The translations under genes were made by a program, and so were the position numbers. The notes beneath the pieces are model-generated. The model was not told the DNA's origin. It made no database searches and saw nothing but the letters and a program-made list of their open reading frames with translations. Of a stretch of 64,000 bases of DNA, positions 1 through 8,457 are shown piece after piece (the first letter of the stretch is position 1; every line of letters starts with the position of its first letter). The DNA lies in contig NZ_JBHVOS010000002.1 in the NCBI RefSeq assembly GCF_042887685.1, positions 62,001-126,000 on the forward strand, read 5' to 3'. Source of the stretch: Oerskovia sp042887685 (GTDB lineage: Bacteria; Actinomycetota; Actinomycetes; Actinomycetales; Cellulomonadaceae).

Positions 1-288
1 GAACGGATCTTCGAGCGCTTCGCCCGGGGCAACGCCCCGTCGCAGGGCCACTCCTCGACCGGTGGGACGGGGATCGGGCTCGCGATCGTGCGCTGGGCGG
101 TCGACCTGCACGGCGGGCGGATCGAGGTCGCGGACTCCCTCCAGGGCGCCACGATGCGCCTGACCTTCCCGGCTCGTCCTCAGCCGCACACGACCGGCCT
201 CCCCGACGACCTGCCGGAGATCCTGGGGCACCCCGGCACCCCTCACCCGGACGACCAGGAGCGACGCCGCCGCGACACCACCGAGTGA
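1..288 (+). CDS. Sensor histidine kinase, C-terminal fragment
   Basis: The gene is cut by the window edge and is read in frame from base 1. About 95 residues are visible. ERIFERFARG is the F box and GGTGIGLAIVRW is the G2 box of the ATP lid, so this is the end of a HATPase_c domain from a membrane sensor kinase that phosphorylates a response regulator. After the ATPase fold there is a tail of about 45 residues rich in Pro, His, Asp and Arg with no fold I recognise. The stop is TGA at 286-288. The partner regulator is presumably upstream and outside the window. The family call is secure; the signal sensed cannot be told from this fragment. Confidence 0.9.
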   Translation, partial: ERIFERFARGNAPSQGHSSTGGTGIGLAIVRWAVDLHGGRIEVADSLQGATMRLTFPARPQPHTTGLPDDLPEILGHPGTPHPDDQERRRRDTTE

Positions 289-334
289 GACCTTCGTCAC
301 ACTCTGCGCCCGGCATACCCGGCGATGGTCTAAA

Positions 335-364
335 CGACCTGACCTTTGGTCAGCGAACAGGTCG
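335..364. promoter_or_regulatory. Nested dyads between kinase gene and kgd
   Basis: A perfect 15-base dyad, CTGACC-TTT-GGTCAG, lies at 339-353. It overlaps an outer inverted repeat CGACCTG (335-341) / CAGGTCG (358-364). The two pairings exclude each other as RNA. It could be an operator or a weak terminator of the kinase gene; there is no T tract. Confidence 0.4.
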
Positions 365-471
365 CTGTTGCCCCCCTGTTTGCCTCTGGCAGACGTCCCG
401 TGAAGAACCAGCCGACACCCTGCACATTTCCGCCGGACGAAGCCCTGTCGGGCAGACGGGAGGGCCTAGGC

Positions 472-498
472 TTGACGGGTCCGGTTCCGGACTAGGTA
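472..498 (+). promoter_or_regulatory. Candidate kgd promoter
   Basis: TTGACG at 472-477 and TAGGTA at 493-498 with a 15-base spacer resemble a housekeeping promoter. It would start transcription near 505, about 40 bases before the chosen GTG of kgd. The spacer is short, so confidence is modest. Confidence 0.4.
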
Positions 499-543
499 CC
501 CGATATCCAGTGACGATCAGTGGTGAAAGTGGGCGATCCTCGC

Positions 544-3500
544 GTGTCCCCGAAGGCTGAGTCAGAGTCGATCAGCGCAGCAAGTTCTGTGTTCGGCGCC
601 AACGAATGGCTCGTCGACGAGCTCTACGAGCAATACCTCAAGGACAAGAACGCGGTCGACCCCGCGTGGTGGGAGTTCTTCGCGGACTACCGTCCCGGGG
701 ACAAGGCGAGCGAGGTGAACGGAAGCAGCACCACCGCCGCCCCCGCCGCCGGGACCTCGACGCCCCCGGTCGCGACCCCGGCCCCCGCGGTCCAGATCCC
801 GGCGAACGCACCGGCAGCGCCGCCGGCCCGCGCCGCGAGCGCCGTGCCCGCGACCGACGGCTCGGCCGCCGGCGAGTCCGCGCAGCGCCCCAAGTCCCCC
901 GTGGTCCCCGCGGACCCGACCGTCAACGCCGCGATCGCGGCCGTGAAGGCCAACCGCCCGGTCGCGACCGCGCAGCCCGCCACGGCACCGTACGCGGCCG
1001 TGGCCGCCGCGAAGTCGAAGTCCGACGCACCCGACACCGCGGACGACGTGCAGAAGCTGCGCGGGCCCGCCGCACGCGTCGTCGTGAACATGGAGGCGAG
1101 CCTCGAGGTCCCCACCGCGACCTCCGTGCGCGCCGTGCCGGCCAAGCTCATGGTCGACAACCGCATCGTGATCAACAACCACCTCGCCCGCGGGCGCGGC
1201 GGCAAGATCTCGTTCACGCACCTCATCGGCTACGCGCTCGTCGAGGCCCTCGGCGAGATGCCCGCCATGAACGCGAGCTACACCCAGCTCGACGGCAAGC
1301 CCGCCGTGAACAACCCGGCCCACGTCAACTTCGGTCTCGCGATCGACCTCGCCAAGCCGGACGGCACCCGCCAGCTCCTCGTGCCGAGCGTCAAGAAGGC
1401 CGAGCAGATGGACTTCGCCCAGTTCTGGGCGGCCTACGAGGACCTGGTCCGCCGGGCCCGCGGCAACAAGCTCACGGTCGACGACTTCGCCGGCACGACC
1501 ATCTCGCTCACCAACCCCGGCGGCATCGGCACCGTGCACTCGGTCCCGCGCCTCATGCAGGGCCAGGGCACGATCATCGGCGTCGGCGCCATGGACTACC
1601 CCGCGGAGTTCGCGGGCGCCTCGGTCGAGCAGCTCGCCCGTCTGGGCGTCTCGAAGGTCCTGACCATCACGTCGACCTACGACCACCGCATCATCCAGGG
1701 CGCCCAGTCCGGAGAGTTCCTGCGCATCCTCGGGACCAAGCTGATCGGTGAGGACGGGTTCTACGACCGCGTCTTCGCCGCGCTGCGCATCCCCTACGAG
1801 CCGGTCCGCTGGACCCGCGACAACACGACGGACGCCGAGATCGAGGCGGCCAAGCCCGCCAAGATCGCCGAGCTCATCCACTCGTTCCGCTCGCGCGGCC
1901 ACCTCATGGCAGACACGGACCCGCTCGCCTACCGCCAGCGCAAGCACCCCGACCTGGACGTCCAGACCCACGACCTCACGCTGTGGGACCTGGACCGCAC
2001 CTTCCCCACGGGCGGGTTCGGCGGCAGGACGAAGTCCACGCTGCGCGACATCCTCGGGCTGCTGCGCGACTCCTACTGCCGCTCGATCGGCATCGAGTAC
2101 ATGCACCTCGCGGACCGCGCCCAGCGCCGCTGGCTCCAGGAGCGCCTCGAGTCCGGCTACGCCCGCACCCCGCGCGAGGACCAGCTGCGCATCCTGCGCC
2201 GCCTGAACTCCGCCGAGGCGTTCGAGACGTTCCTGCAGACCAAGTTCGTCGGCCAGAAGCGCTTCTCGCTCGAGGGTGGCGAGTCCGTCATCCCGCTGCT
2301 CGACGCCGTCCTGTCCAAGGCGGCCGACGGCGGCCTCGACGAGGTCTGCATCGGCATGGCCCACCGTGGTCGCCTCAACGTCCTCGCGAACATCGCGGGC
2401 AAGAGCTACGCGCAGATCTTCGCGGAGTTCGAGGGCAACCAGGACCCCAAGAGCGTCCAGGGCTCGGGAGACGTCAAGTACCACCTCGGCACCGAGGGCA
2501 CGTTCTCGGCCGAGTCGGGTGCCCAGACGCGCGTCTACCTCGCGGCCAACCCCTCGCACCTCGAGGCGGTCGACCCGGTGCTCGAGGGCATCGTGCGCGC
2601 CAAGCAGGACCGCATCGACCTGGGCGGCGACGGGTTCTCCGTCCTGCCGATCCTCATCCATGGCGACGCGGCCTTCGCGGGCCAGGGTGTGGTCCCCGAG
2701 GTCCTGAACCTCGCGCAGCTGCGCGGGTACCGCACCGGCGGCACGATCCACGTCATCATCAACAACCAGGTCGGCTTCACCACGGGCCCGTCCTCGTCGC
2801 GCTCGACGCTCTACTCGACCGACGTCGCCAAGGGCTACCAGGTCCCGATCTTCCACGTGAACGGTGACGACCCCGAGGCGTGCGTGCGCGTCGCCGAGCT
2901 CGCCTTCGCGTTCCGCGAGCAGTTCGACCGTGACGTGATCATCGACATGATCTGCTACCGCCGCCGCGGCCACAACGAGGGCGACGACCCCTCGATGACG
3001 CAGCCCCTCATGTACAACCTGATCGAGGCCAAGCGCTCGGTGCGCAAGCTCTACACCGAGAACCTCGTCGCACGCGGCGACATCACGCTCGAGGAGGCCG
3101 AGCACGTCCTGCAGGACTACCAGGCCCAGCTCGAGCGCGTCTTCACCGAGACCAAGGAAGGCGGCTTCACGCCGTCGCCCGCCACCGAGCCCGTCGCGGG
3201 CCTGGAGCGTCCCGAGTCCCAGCGCGAGGACGCCGGCACGATGGTCGGGTGGAAGACCGCGATCGACCAGTCGATCATCGAGCGCGTGGGTCAGGTGCAC
3301 GTCTCGCCGCCCGAGGGCTTCACGGTCCACCCCAAGCTGGCGCAGCTCCTCGAGAAGCGCAACCAGATGTCCGCCAACGGCGGCATCGACTGGGGCTACG
3401 GCGAGCTGCTCGCGTTCGGTTCGTTGCTCGTGGAGGGCACGCCCGTGCGCCTCGCCGGGCAGGACTCGCGCCGCGGCACGTTCGTCCAGCGCCACGCGGT

Positions 3501-4398
3501 CCTGCACGACCGCGAGACCGGTGCCGAGTGGACCCCGCTGCTGTACCTGTCGGCGGACCAGGCGAAGTTCTGGGTCTACGACTCCTCGCTGAGCGAGTAC
3601 GCGGCCCTCGGGTTCGAGTACGGCTACTCGGTCGAGCGTCCTGACGCCCTGGTGCTGTGGGAGGCGCAGTTCGGCGACTTCGTCAACGGCGCGCAGACCG
3701 TGATCGACGAGTTCATCTCGTCCGCCGAGCAGAAGTGGGGCCAGAACTCCTCGGTCGTCATGCTCCTGCCGCACGGCTACGAGGGCCAGGGGCCCGACCA
3801 CTCGTCGGCCCGCATCGAGCGGTTCCTCCAGCTCTGCGCGGAGAACAACCTCACGGTCGCCCAGCCGTCCACCCCGGCGTCGTACTTCCACCTGCTGCGT
3901 CAGCAGGCGTACGCCCGCCCGCGTCGTCCGCTCGTGGTGTTCACGCCCAAGCAGCTGCTGCGCCTCAAGGCGGCAGCGTCCGGGGTCGAGGACTTCACGA
4001 CCGGGACGTTCCAGCCCGTGCTCGGGGACCCGACGGCGAACCCCGCGTCCGTCGACCGTGTCCTGCTCTGCACGGGTCGTGTCTACTACGACCTGATCGC
4101 CGAGCGCGCCAAGCGCGGTGACGACAAGACGGCGATCGTGCGCCTCGAGCAGCTCTACCCGCTCGACGTGGACGGCATCCGCCGGGAGGTCGCGAAGTAC
4201 GCGGGCGCCGAGATCGTGTGGGTCCAGGACGAGCCGGAGAACCAGGGTGCCTGGTCGTTCGTCCACGTGAACCTGCCCGAGGACCTGCCTCGCGTCCGGG
4301 TCGTCTCGCGCCCGGCGTCGGCCTCGACCGCAGCCGGCACGGCCAAGAAGCACCAGGCCCAGCAGGCCGTCCTCCTCGAGCAGGCCTTCGCCCGCTGA
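544..4398 (+). CDS. kgd: Multifunctional 2-oxoglutarate dehydrogenase/decarboxylase (Kgd/SucA type)
   Basis: This cytoplasmic TCA-cycle enzyme is the actinobacterial fusion of an E2-type acyltransferase domain with a thiamine-dependent 2-oxoglutarate decarboxylase (E1). Domains in order are an N-terminal E1 segment (FGANEWLVDELYEQYL, residues about 17-32), an Ala/Pro linker to about residue 165, an acyltransferase domain ending in STYDHRIIQG (about 378-387), the E1 region with GMAHRGRLN (about 604) and HGDAAFAGQG (about 706), and a transketolase-like C-terminal part. There is no lipoyl domain, as is normal for this family. At 1284 residues it has full length. GTG at 544 gives a protein beginning MSPKAES; an in-frame GTG at 520 is the alternative, and neither has a strong ribosome binding site. 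In relatives the enzyme is inhibited by the FHA protein GarA, which is not in this window. Confidence 0.97.
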   Translation: MSPKAESESISAASSVFGANEWLVDELYEQYLKDKNAVDPAWWEFFADYRPGDKASEVNGSSTTAAPAAGTSTPPVATPAPAVQIPANAPAAPPARAASAVPATDGSAAGESAQRPKSPVVPADPTVNAAIAAVKANRPVATAQPATAPYAAVAAAKSKSDAPDTADDVQKLRGPAARVVVNMEASLEVPTATSVRAVPAKLMVDNRIVINNHLARGRGGKISFTHLIGYALVEALGEMPAMNASYTQLDGKPAVNNPAHVNFGLAIDLAKPDGTRQLLVPSVKKAEQMDFAQFWAAYEDLVRRARGNKLTVDDFAGTTISLTNPGGIGTVHSVPRLMQGQGTIIGVGAMDYPAEFAGASVEQLARLGVSKVLTITSTYDHRIIQGAQSGEFLRILGTKLIGEDGFYDRVFAALRIPYEPVRWTRDNTTDAEIEAAKPAKIAELIHSFRSRGHLMADTDPLAYRQRKHPDLDVQTHDLTLWDLDRTFPTGGFGGRTKSTLRDILGLLRDSYCRSIGIEYMHLADRAQRRWLQERLESGYARTPREDQLRILRRLNSAEAFETFLQTKFVGQKRFSLEGGESVIPLLDAVLSKAADGGLDEVCIGMAHRGRLNVLANIAGKSYAQIFAEFEGNQDPKSVQGSGDVKYHLGTEGTFSAESGAQTRVYLAANPSHLEAVDPVLEGIVRAKQDRIDLGGDGFSVLPILIHGDAAFAGQGVVPEVLNLAQLRGYRTGGTIHVIINNQVGFTTGPSSSRSTLYSTDVAKGYQVPIFHVNGDDPEACVRVAELAFAFREQFDRDVIIDMICYRRRGHNEGDDPSMTQPLMYNLIEAKRSVRKLYTENLVARGDITLEEAEHVLQDYQAQLERVFTETKEGGFTPSPATEPVAGLERPESQREDAGTMVGWKTAIDQSIIERVGQVHVSPPEGFTVHPKLAQLLEKRNQMSANGGIDWGYGELLAFGSLLVEGTPVRLAGQDSRRGTFVQRHAVLHDRETGAEWTPLLYLSADQAKFWVYDSSLSEYAALGFEYGYSVERPDALVLWEAQFGDFVNGAQTVIDEFISSAEQKWGQNSSVVMLLPHGYEGQGPDHSSARIERFLQLCAENNLTVAQPSTPASYFHLLRQQAYARPRRPLVVFTPKQLLRLKAAASGVEDFTTGTFQPVLGDPTANPASVDRVLLCTGRVYYDLIAERAKRGDDKTAIVRLEQLYPLDVDGIRREVAKYAGAEIVWVQDEPENQGAWSFVHVNLPEDLPRVRVVSRPASASTAAGTAKKHQAQQAVLLEQAFAR

Positions 4399-4428
4399 GC
4401 AGGACCCGCACGCTGACCCCCTGAGGGC

Positions 4429-4473
4429 CACGACGAAGGCCGCCTCACCGTCCGGGAGGCGGCCTTCGTCGTG
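4429..4473. terminator. Bidirectional terminator between kgd and the aldo/keto reductase gene
   Basis: A perfect 17-base stem (4429-4445 with 4457-4473) and an 11-base loop lie 30 bases after the kgd stop and 58 bases from the stop of the convergent reductase gene. No T run follows on either side, as is common in GC-rich actinomycetes. Confidence 0.8.
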
Positions 4474-4531
4474 CGTGGGGATCGCCGGTCGGGTTCGCCC
4501 GCCGACGGCCGTGTCGCCACGGCCGGATCAC

Positions 4532-5527
4532 CTACCAGCGGCCGTGGACCTGCTCGCGCAGGTACCGGTCGTAGATCTCACGGACCCCCGACGCGAACAG
4601 CGGTCCGAGCACCTCCGCGGAGCCGGCCTCGGCGTTCGCGCGGGCCTGCTCGACGTTGCGAGCGCCAGGGATCACGGTCGAGACACCGGGCTGCTGCCAG
4701 ATCCAGGCGATCGCGGCCTGGGCCGGGGTCACGTCGGGTCCGAGCACGTCGTGCACGAGCGCGGTGAACTCCCCCGCCGCCGTGAGCCCGGTCGCGAAGT
4801 CGACCCCGGAGAAGGTCTCGCCGACGTCGAACGCGGAGCCGTCGCGGTTGAAGCTCCGGTGGTCGTTCTCGGCGAACGTCGTCTCGCGCGTGTACTTCCC
4901 GGACAGCAGGCCCGAGGCCAGGGGCACCCGCGCGATGATCCCGACGCCCGCGTCGGAGGCCGCGGGCAGCACCTTGTCGAGGGGCTTGATCCGGAACGCG
5001 TTGAGGATGATCTGGACCGTCGCGACGCCGGGGCGCGCGATGGCCGCGAGCGCCTCGTCGACGGTCTCGACGCTCACGCCGTAGGCCGCGACCGATCCCT
5101 CGGCCACGAGCGTGTCGAGCGCGTCGTACACCTCGTCGTCGTCGACGACCGACGACGGCGGGCAGTGGAGCTGGACGAGGTCGAGACGCTCGGTGCGCAG
5201 GTTGCGCCGCGAACGGTCCGTCCACTCGCGGAAGTTCGCGAGCGTGTAGCTCGCGGGCTCCTGCGGCGCCCGTCGGCCCATCTTGGTCGCGACCGTGATG
5301 CCCGCGCCGGGGTTGTCGGCGAGGTAGGACCCGATGATCTCCTCGCTGCGGCCGTCGCCGTAGACGTCGGCGGTGTCGAAGAAGGACACGCCCGACTCGG
5401 CCGAGGCGTCGAGCACGGCGCGGGCGTCGGCCTCGCTGACCTCGCCCCAGTCCGCCCCGAGCTGCCAGGTCCCGAGCCCGACGACCGAGACCAGTCGTCC
5501 GGTGCGTCCGAGCACTCGTCGTTCCAT
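4532..5527 (-). CDS. Aldo/keto reductase
   Basis: A 331-residue NADPH-dependent oxidoreductase of the AKR superfamily with a TIM-barrel fold. The catalytic tetrad can be seen: Asp and Tyr in FFDTADVYGDGRSEE, Lys in VATKMGR and His in LDLVQLHCPP. The C-terminal cofactor loop is represented by TVIPGARNVEQARAN. The ATG at 5527 is supported by AGGAGG a few bases upstream; the open frame continues further upstream but lacks such support. It is a single gene, convergent with kgd and divergent from the epimerase gene. The substrate cannot be told from sequence; members often reduce reactive aldehydes or sugars. Confidence 0.93.
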   Translation of the reverse strand: MERRVLGRTGRLVSVVGLGTWQLGADWGEVSEADARAVLDASAESGVSFFDTADVYGDGRSEEIIGSYLADNPGAGITVATKMGRRAPQEPASYTLANFREWTDRSRRNLRTERLDLVQLHCPPSSVVDDDEVYDALDTLVAEGSVAAYGVSVETVDEALAAIARPGVATVQIILNAFRIKPLDKVLPAASDAGVGIIARVPLASGLLSGKYTRETTFAENDHRSFNRDGSAFDVGETFSGVDFATGLTAAGEFTALVHDVLGPDVTPAQAAIAWIWQQPGVSTVIPGARNVEQARANAEAGSAEVLGPLFASGVREIYDRYLREQVHGRW

Positions 5528-5660
5528 GTGTTCCTCCTCGTCCTGCGGGTGGTGCTCCCGCCCCCGGCAGCGCCGGCGACGGTGCGTCGCTGGGCGTGCG
5601 CCCGGGAGGGCGTCACGACCGGGTTCTACTGTCCCTGCTCGGGGAGAGTTCCGCACCCAG

Positions 5661-5666
5661 TAGCGT
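5661..5666 (+). promoter_or_regulatory. -10 box TAGCGT for leaderless epimerase gene
   Basis: TAGCGT is followed by exactly six bases and then GTG at 5673. This TANNNT-N6-start layout recurs across the window and indicates a leaderless transcript. Confidence 0.6.
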
Positions 5667-5672
5667 GTGCAC

Positions 5673-6587
5673 GTGAACATCCACGCACCGTCCGGGGTCC
5701 AGATCCGCATCGAGCACGGTGACCACCGTGCCACGCTCACGGAGGTCGGTGCGACCGTCCGGGAGTACTCGGTCGCCGGGCGCGACGTCTTCACCCCCTT
5801 CGCGGAGGACGAGATCGCTCCCGCGTCGCACGGCGCGGTGCTGCTCCCCTGGCCCAACCGCCTGCAGGACGGGCGGTACACGTTCGACGGGGTCGACCAC
5901 CAGCTCCCGATCACCGAGGTCCCGCGGAGCACGGCCATCCACGGTCTGGTGTCCTGGGAGCGCTGGGACGTCGTCGAGCAGTCGCCCTCGGCCGTGACCT
6001 TCGAGCTGCACCTCGTCTCGACACCGGGCTACCCGTTCGACCTCGTCGCCCGTGTCACGTACGCGCTGAGCGACGCGGGCCTGCGCGTCACGGCCCGCAC
6101 GACGAACGTCGGTACGACCGACGCACCCTACGGCGTCGGCTTCCACCCGTGGCTGTCGCCGGGCCCCGCAGCCGTCGACGAGTGCACGCTGCGCCTCGAC
6201 GCGCGTACCCGGGTCACGACGGACGAGCGGCTGCTGCCCACGGGCACCGAACCCGCAGCAGGTGACTTCGACCTGCGCGAGCCGCGCCTGCTCGCGGGCA
6301 TCGACCTCGACGACGCGTTCGTCGACGTCTTGCGGGACGAGGACGGGCTGTCCTGGATGCGCCTGACGGCTCCTGACGGCCGCACGGCCGCGGTGTGGAT
6401 GGACTCCACGATGGACACGTGGCAGGTGTGCACGGGCGACCACGTCTCGGCGGCCGGCTACCGGCGCACAGGGGTCGCGGCCGAACCCATGAGCTGCATC
6501 GCGGACGCCTTCCGGACGGGCGAGCGCCTCGTGCGCCTCGCTCCTGGCGCCTCGCACGACGCCGTCTGGGGTGCGACTCTCCTCTGA
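5673..6587 (+). CDS. Aldose 1-epimerase family protein (GalM-like)
   Basis: A 304-residue cytosolic mutarotase-type protein with the all-beta galactose-mutarotase fold. Family signatures seen are LLPWPNRLQDGRYTFDG (about residues 52-68), HGLVSWERWDV with the first conserved His, and GVGFHPWLS with the second catalytic His. A late acidic residue expected as the base may be within ERLVRL near the C terminus. Such proteins interconvert alpha and beta anomers of hexoses or act on related sugar phosphates. GTG at 5673 was chosen because a TAGCGT box sits six bases upstream; GTG at 5667 is a close alternative. A weak hairpin follows downstream. Confidence 0.9.
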   Translation: MNIHAPSGVQIRIEHGDHRATLTEVGATVREYSVAGRDVFTPFAEDEIAPASHGAVLLPWPNRLQDGRYTFDGVDHQLPITEVPRSTAIHGLVSWERWDVVEQSPSAVTFELHLVSTPGYPFDLVARVTYALSDAGLRVTARTTNVGTTDAPYGVGFHPWLSPGPAAVDECTLRLDARTRVTTDERLLPTGTEPAAGDFDLREPRLLAGIDLDDAFVDVLRDEDGLSWMRLTAPDGRTAAVWMDSTMDTWQVCTGDHVSAAGYRRTGVAAEPMSCIADAFRTGERLVRLAPGASHDAVWGATLL

Positions 6588-6636
6588 TGCGGCGTGGCGC
6601 CGGTCACGTCCTGTCCGGCCCGACGTCGGGGCACCT

Positions 6637-6669
6637 CTCTCCCCCTGGGCCCGCCCGCACCGGGGAGAG
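6637..6669 (+). terminator. Possible terminator after the epimerase gene
   Basis: CTCTCCCC (6637-6644) pairs with GGGGAGAG (6662-6669) across a 17-base loop. The stem is only eight base pairs and there is no T run. Confidence 0.35.
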
Positions 6670-6773
6670 GTCGACGATTCCCGGTCCGGGTCGCACCCGA
6701 CCGGCCGGACATCCCGCACGGGAGCCTTGTCGTGACGGACAATGGTGCGCGAGCGAACGAGGAGCACATCACC

Positions 6774-7379
6774 GTGGGAGAACCTGAAGTACGGATCTGC
6801 GTGGTCGGCGACGAGCTGAGCGCGGGCGTCGGCGACGCCAAGGGCCTCGGCTGGGCCGGGCGAGTGGTCGCGCGCACCCGTTTCCCGGGGACGGCGATGG
6901 TCTTTCCTCTCGCGATCCCGGGCGAGACGACGACCGCCATGAGCCAGCGGTGGGACGCCGAGACGAGCAGGCGCTTCGACCACGACCCCGAGGCCGACAA
7001 CCGGCTCGTCCTCGCCCTGGGCCGGCACGACCTCGACGCGGGCCTGTCGGTGGCGCGGTCGCGGCTCAACCTGGCGAACGTCCTGGACGTGGCCGAGCAC
7101 CGTCGTCTGCCGACGTTCGTCGTCGGGCCGCCGCCCGGTCGTCCCGAGGACAACGACCGGGTCGCCGAGCTCTCCGCGGCCTTCGCGGACGTCGCCAACC
7201 GCCGCCGCGTCCCGTACGTCGACACGTTCACGCCGCTGGTCACGCACGAGCAGTGGCTCGCGGACCTCGCGACGAGCGGCGGCGGGTATCCGGGGCAGGC
7301 GGGCTACGGGCTCATGGCGTGGCTGGTCCTGCACACGGGCTGGCACGCGTGGCTCGGCCTGCCCGACGACGTCGCGTAG
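6774..7379 (+). CDS. SGNH-hydrolase-fold protein with altered catalytic residues
   Basis: A 201-residue cytosolic protein laid out like a GDSL/SGNH esterase. Block I reads VVGDELSAG where active enzymes have GDS, so Glu stands where the Ser nucleophile would be. The block III equivalent reads LGRHDL rather than GxND. The block V region reads GGGYPGQAGYG, lacking the usual DxxH. The fold is therefore likely but esterase activity doubtful. GTG at 6774 has GAGGAG ten bases upstream; the frame stays open further upstream without such support. It stands alone and is followed by a short-repeat array and a terminator. It could be a binding or scaffold protein. Confidence 0.75.
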   Translation: MGEPEVRICVVGDELSAGVGDAKGLGWAGRVVARTRFPGTAMVFPLAIPGETTTAMSQRWDAETSRRFDHDPEADNRLVLALGRHDLDAGLSVARSRLNLANVLDVAEHRRLPTFVVGPPPGRPEDNDRVAELSAAFADVANRRRVPYVDTFTPLVTHEQWLADLATSGGGYPGQAGYGLMAWLVLHTGWHAWLGLPDDVA

Positions 7380-7394
7380 GCCGGGCCCTCGGCT

Positions 7395-7472
7395 CGCCGA
7401 GGGCGACGCCCCGCACCCCGACGGTGACCGGGCCACCCGCCGAGGGTGACCGGGCCACCCGCCGACGGTGAC
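7395..7472 (+). repeat. 22-base-period array A (4 cores)
   Basis: Four copies of a 13-base core (7395-7407, 7416-7428, 7438-7450, 7460-7472) follow CGCCGA(C/G)GG(T/C)GAC, with CCCC starting copy two. Start-to-start distances are 21, 22 and 22. Two spacers are identical (CGGGCCACC). The array fills the space between the SGNH-like gene and its terminator. It belongs to the same family as the arrays at 48004, 49841 and 51125. Confidence 0.9.
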
Positions 7473-7520
7473 GACAGCGGCCTGCGGCCTCCCGTCAGGG
7501 GTGACCGCAGGCCGCTGTCG
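7472..7520. terminator. Terminator between convergent genes
   Basis: A perfect 16-base stem (7472-7487 with 7505-7520) and a 17-base loop lie between the SGNH-like gene and the convergent DUF4097 gene, so it can serve both strands. Confidence 0.8.
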
Positions 7521-7549
7521 CGTCTCCGGGCGCTGTACGCCCGGGGGCC

Positions 7550-8347
7550 TCAGCCCCGCGAGACCGTGAGGTCGCCCGAGACCGTGCTGACCGACACGTA
7601 AGCGCCGCTCGTGCCCTCGGAGTGGTCCACGGACGTGGTGCGGGACTGTGCGCTGGGGACGGGGGCGCCGTCGAGCACGACCTTGCCCGTGACCGCGCGC
7701 GCCTTGAGGTTGACCCCCGCGCCCTCGCTCAGTCGCAGGGTGACGTCGCCCGAGACGGTCTTGGCGGTCACGAGGGGTGTCGTCTCGCGCGCCTCCACGA
7801 CCACGTCGCCCGTGACCGTGCTGATCGTGACCCGTCCGAGCGCACCCTCGGCCTCGACACGACCCGAGGCCGTGCCCACCTTGACGTCACCCTCGTGCGT
7901 CGTGACCGCGACGCGGCCCGCGACGGTCTTGACCGAGAGGGTGCCCACGGTGTCGGTCACGGTGACCGACCCGTCGGCCGTCGTCACGGACACCGGCGCG
8001 CGGGTGCCGCTGACCGTCGTCGCGGCGCGGGCGGTCGCGATCTTGACGGGCAGGTGCGCCGGGAGCACGACCCGCACGGTGGCGGTGTCCTTGTCCTTGA
8101 GCCCGCGCAGACGGTCCACGGCCCCCTCGACACCGTCGAAGTCGTAGGCGATCTTCAGCTCGCCCGCGTGCGTCGTGACGCGCAGGGGCCGGGGGCTCAC
8201 GTCGGTCACGTCGACGGTCGCGCCGGACTCCCGGCTCGGGTCGCTCACGACCTCGACCGCCCCGTTCGTGAGGCCCACGACGAGCGACGCCACGTCGGCG
8301 ACCTCGATCTGCTGCGGTGCTGCGATGACCCAGGACTCGGTTCCCAT
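7550..8347 (-). CDS. DUF4097 family beta-helix protein, copy 1
   Basis: A 265-residue protein made of repeated short beta strands such as TTADGSVTVTDTVGTLSVKTVAGRVAVTT, typical of the DUF4097 putative adhesin family. There is no signal peptide or membrane span. It is homologous to the protein at 9060-10031; both start M(G/A)TE(S/N)W. The family is widespread and its molecular role is unknown. ATG at 8347 has AAGGAG upstream. The frame stays open to a GTG at 8461 that overlaps the padR stop; that start would add 38 residues rich in His-Asp. It is the third gene of a PadR-containing operon. Confidence 0.88.
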   Translation of the reverse strand: MGTESWVIAAPQQIEVADVASLVVGLTNGAVEVVSDPSRESGATVDVTDVSPRPLRVTTHAGELKIAYDFDGVEGAVDRLRGLKDKDTATVRVVLPAHLPVKIATARAATTVSGTRAPVSVTTADGSVTVTDTVGTLSVKTVAGRVAVTTHEGDVKVGTASGRVEAEGALGRVTISTVTGDVVVEARETTPLVTAKTVSGDVTLRLSEGAGVNLKARAVTGKVVLDGAPVPSAQSRTTSVDHSEGTSGAYVSVSTVSGDLTVSRG

Positions 8348-8371
8348 GTCGTTCTCCTTCGTCGTCTGCGT

Positions 8372-8434
8372 GTCGTGCCGGTCGTCGTGCTGGTTCGGGT
8401 CGTGCTGGTCGTGCGGGTCGTGCGGGTCGTGCGG
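8372..8434 (-). repeat. Short tandem repeat encoding possible Pro-His-Asp repeats
   Basis: Nine-base units reading CCGCACGAC on the minus strand are repeated three times and then decay. In the frame of the downstream DUF4097 gene they read PHDPHDPHDQHD and onward, with G or C at every third position. The tract lies between the padR stop and the best-supported DUF4097 start. Confidence 0.8.
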
Positions 8435-8457
8435 TTCCGCCGCCTCGGGGCCGCCGG

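Noticed and set aside
285..560. 91-codon open frame between the kinase gene and kgd
   Set aside because: It lies over the promoter and dyad region, has no ribosome binding site and no homology pattern.
562..4431. Open frame of 1289 codons antisense to kgd
   Set aside because: It mirrors kgd codon by codon, is extremely Arg/Val/Leu/Asp-rich and has no recognisable domain. Long antisense frames are expected in DNA with this GC content.
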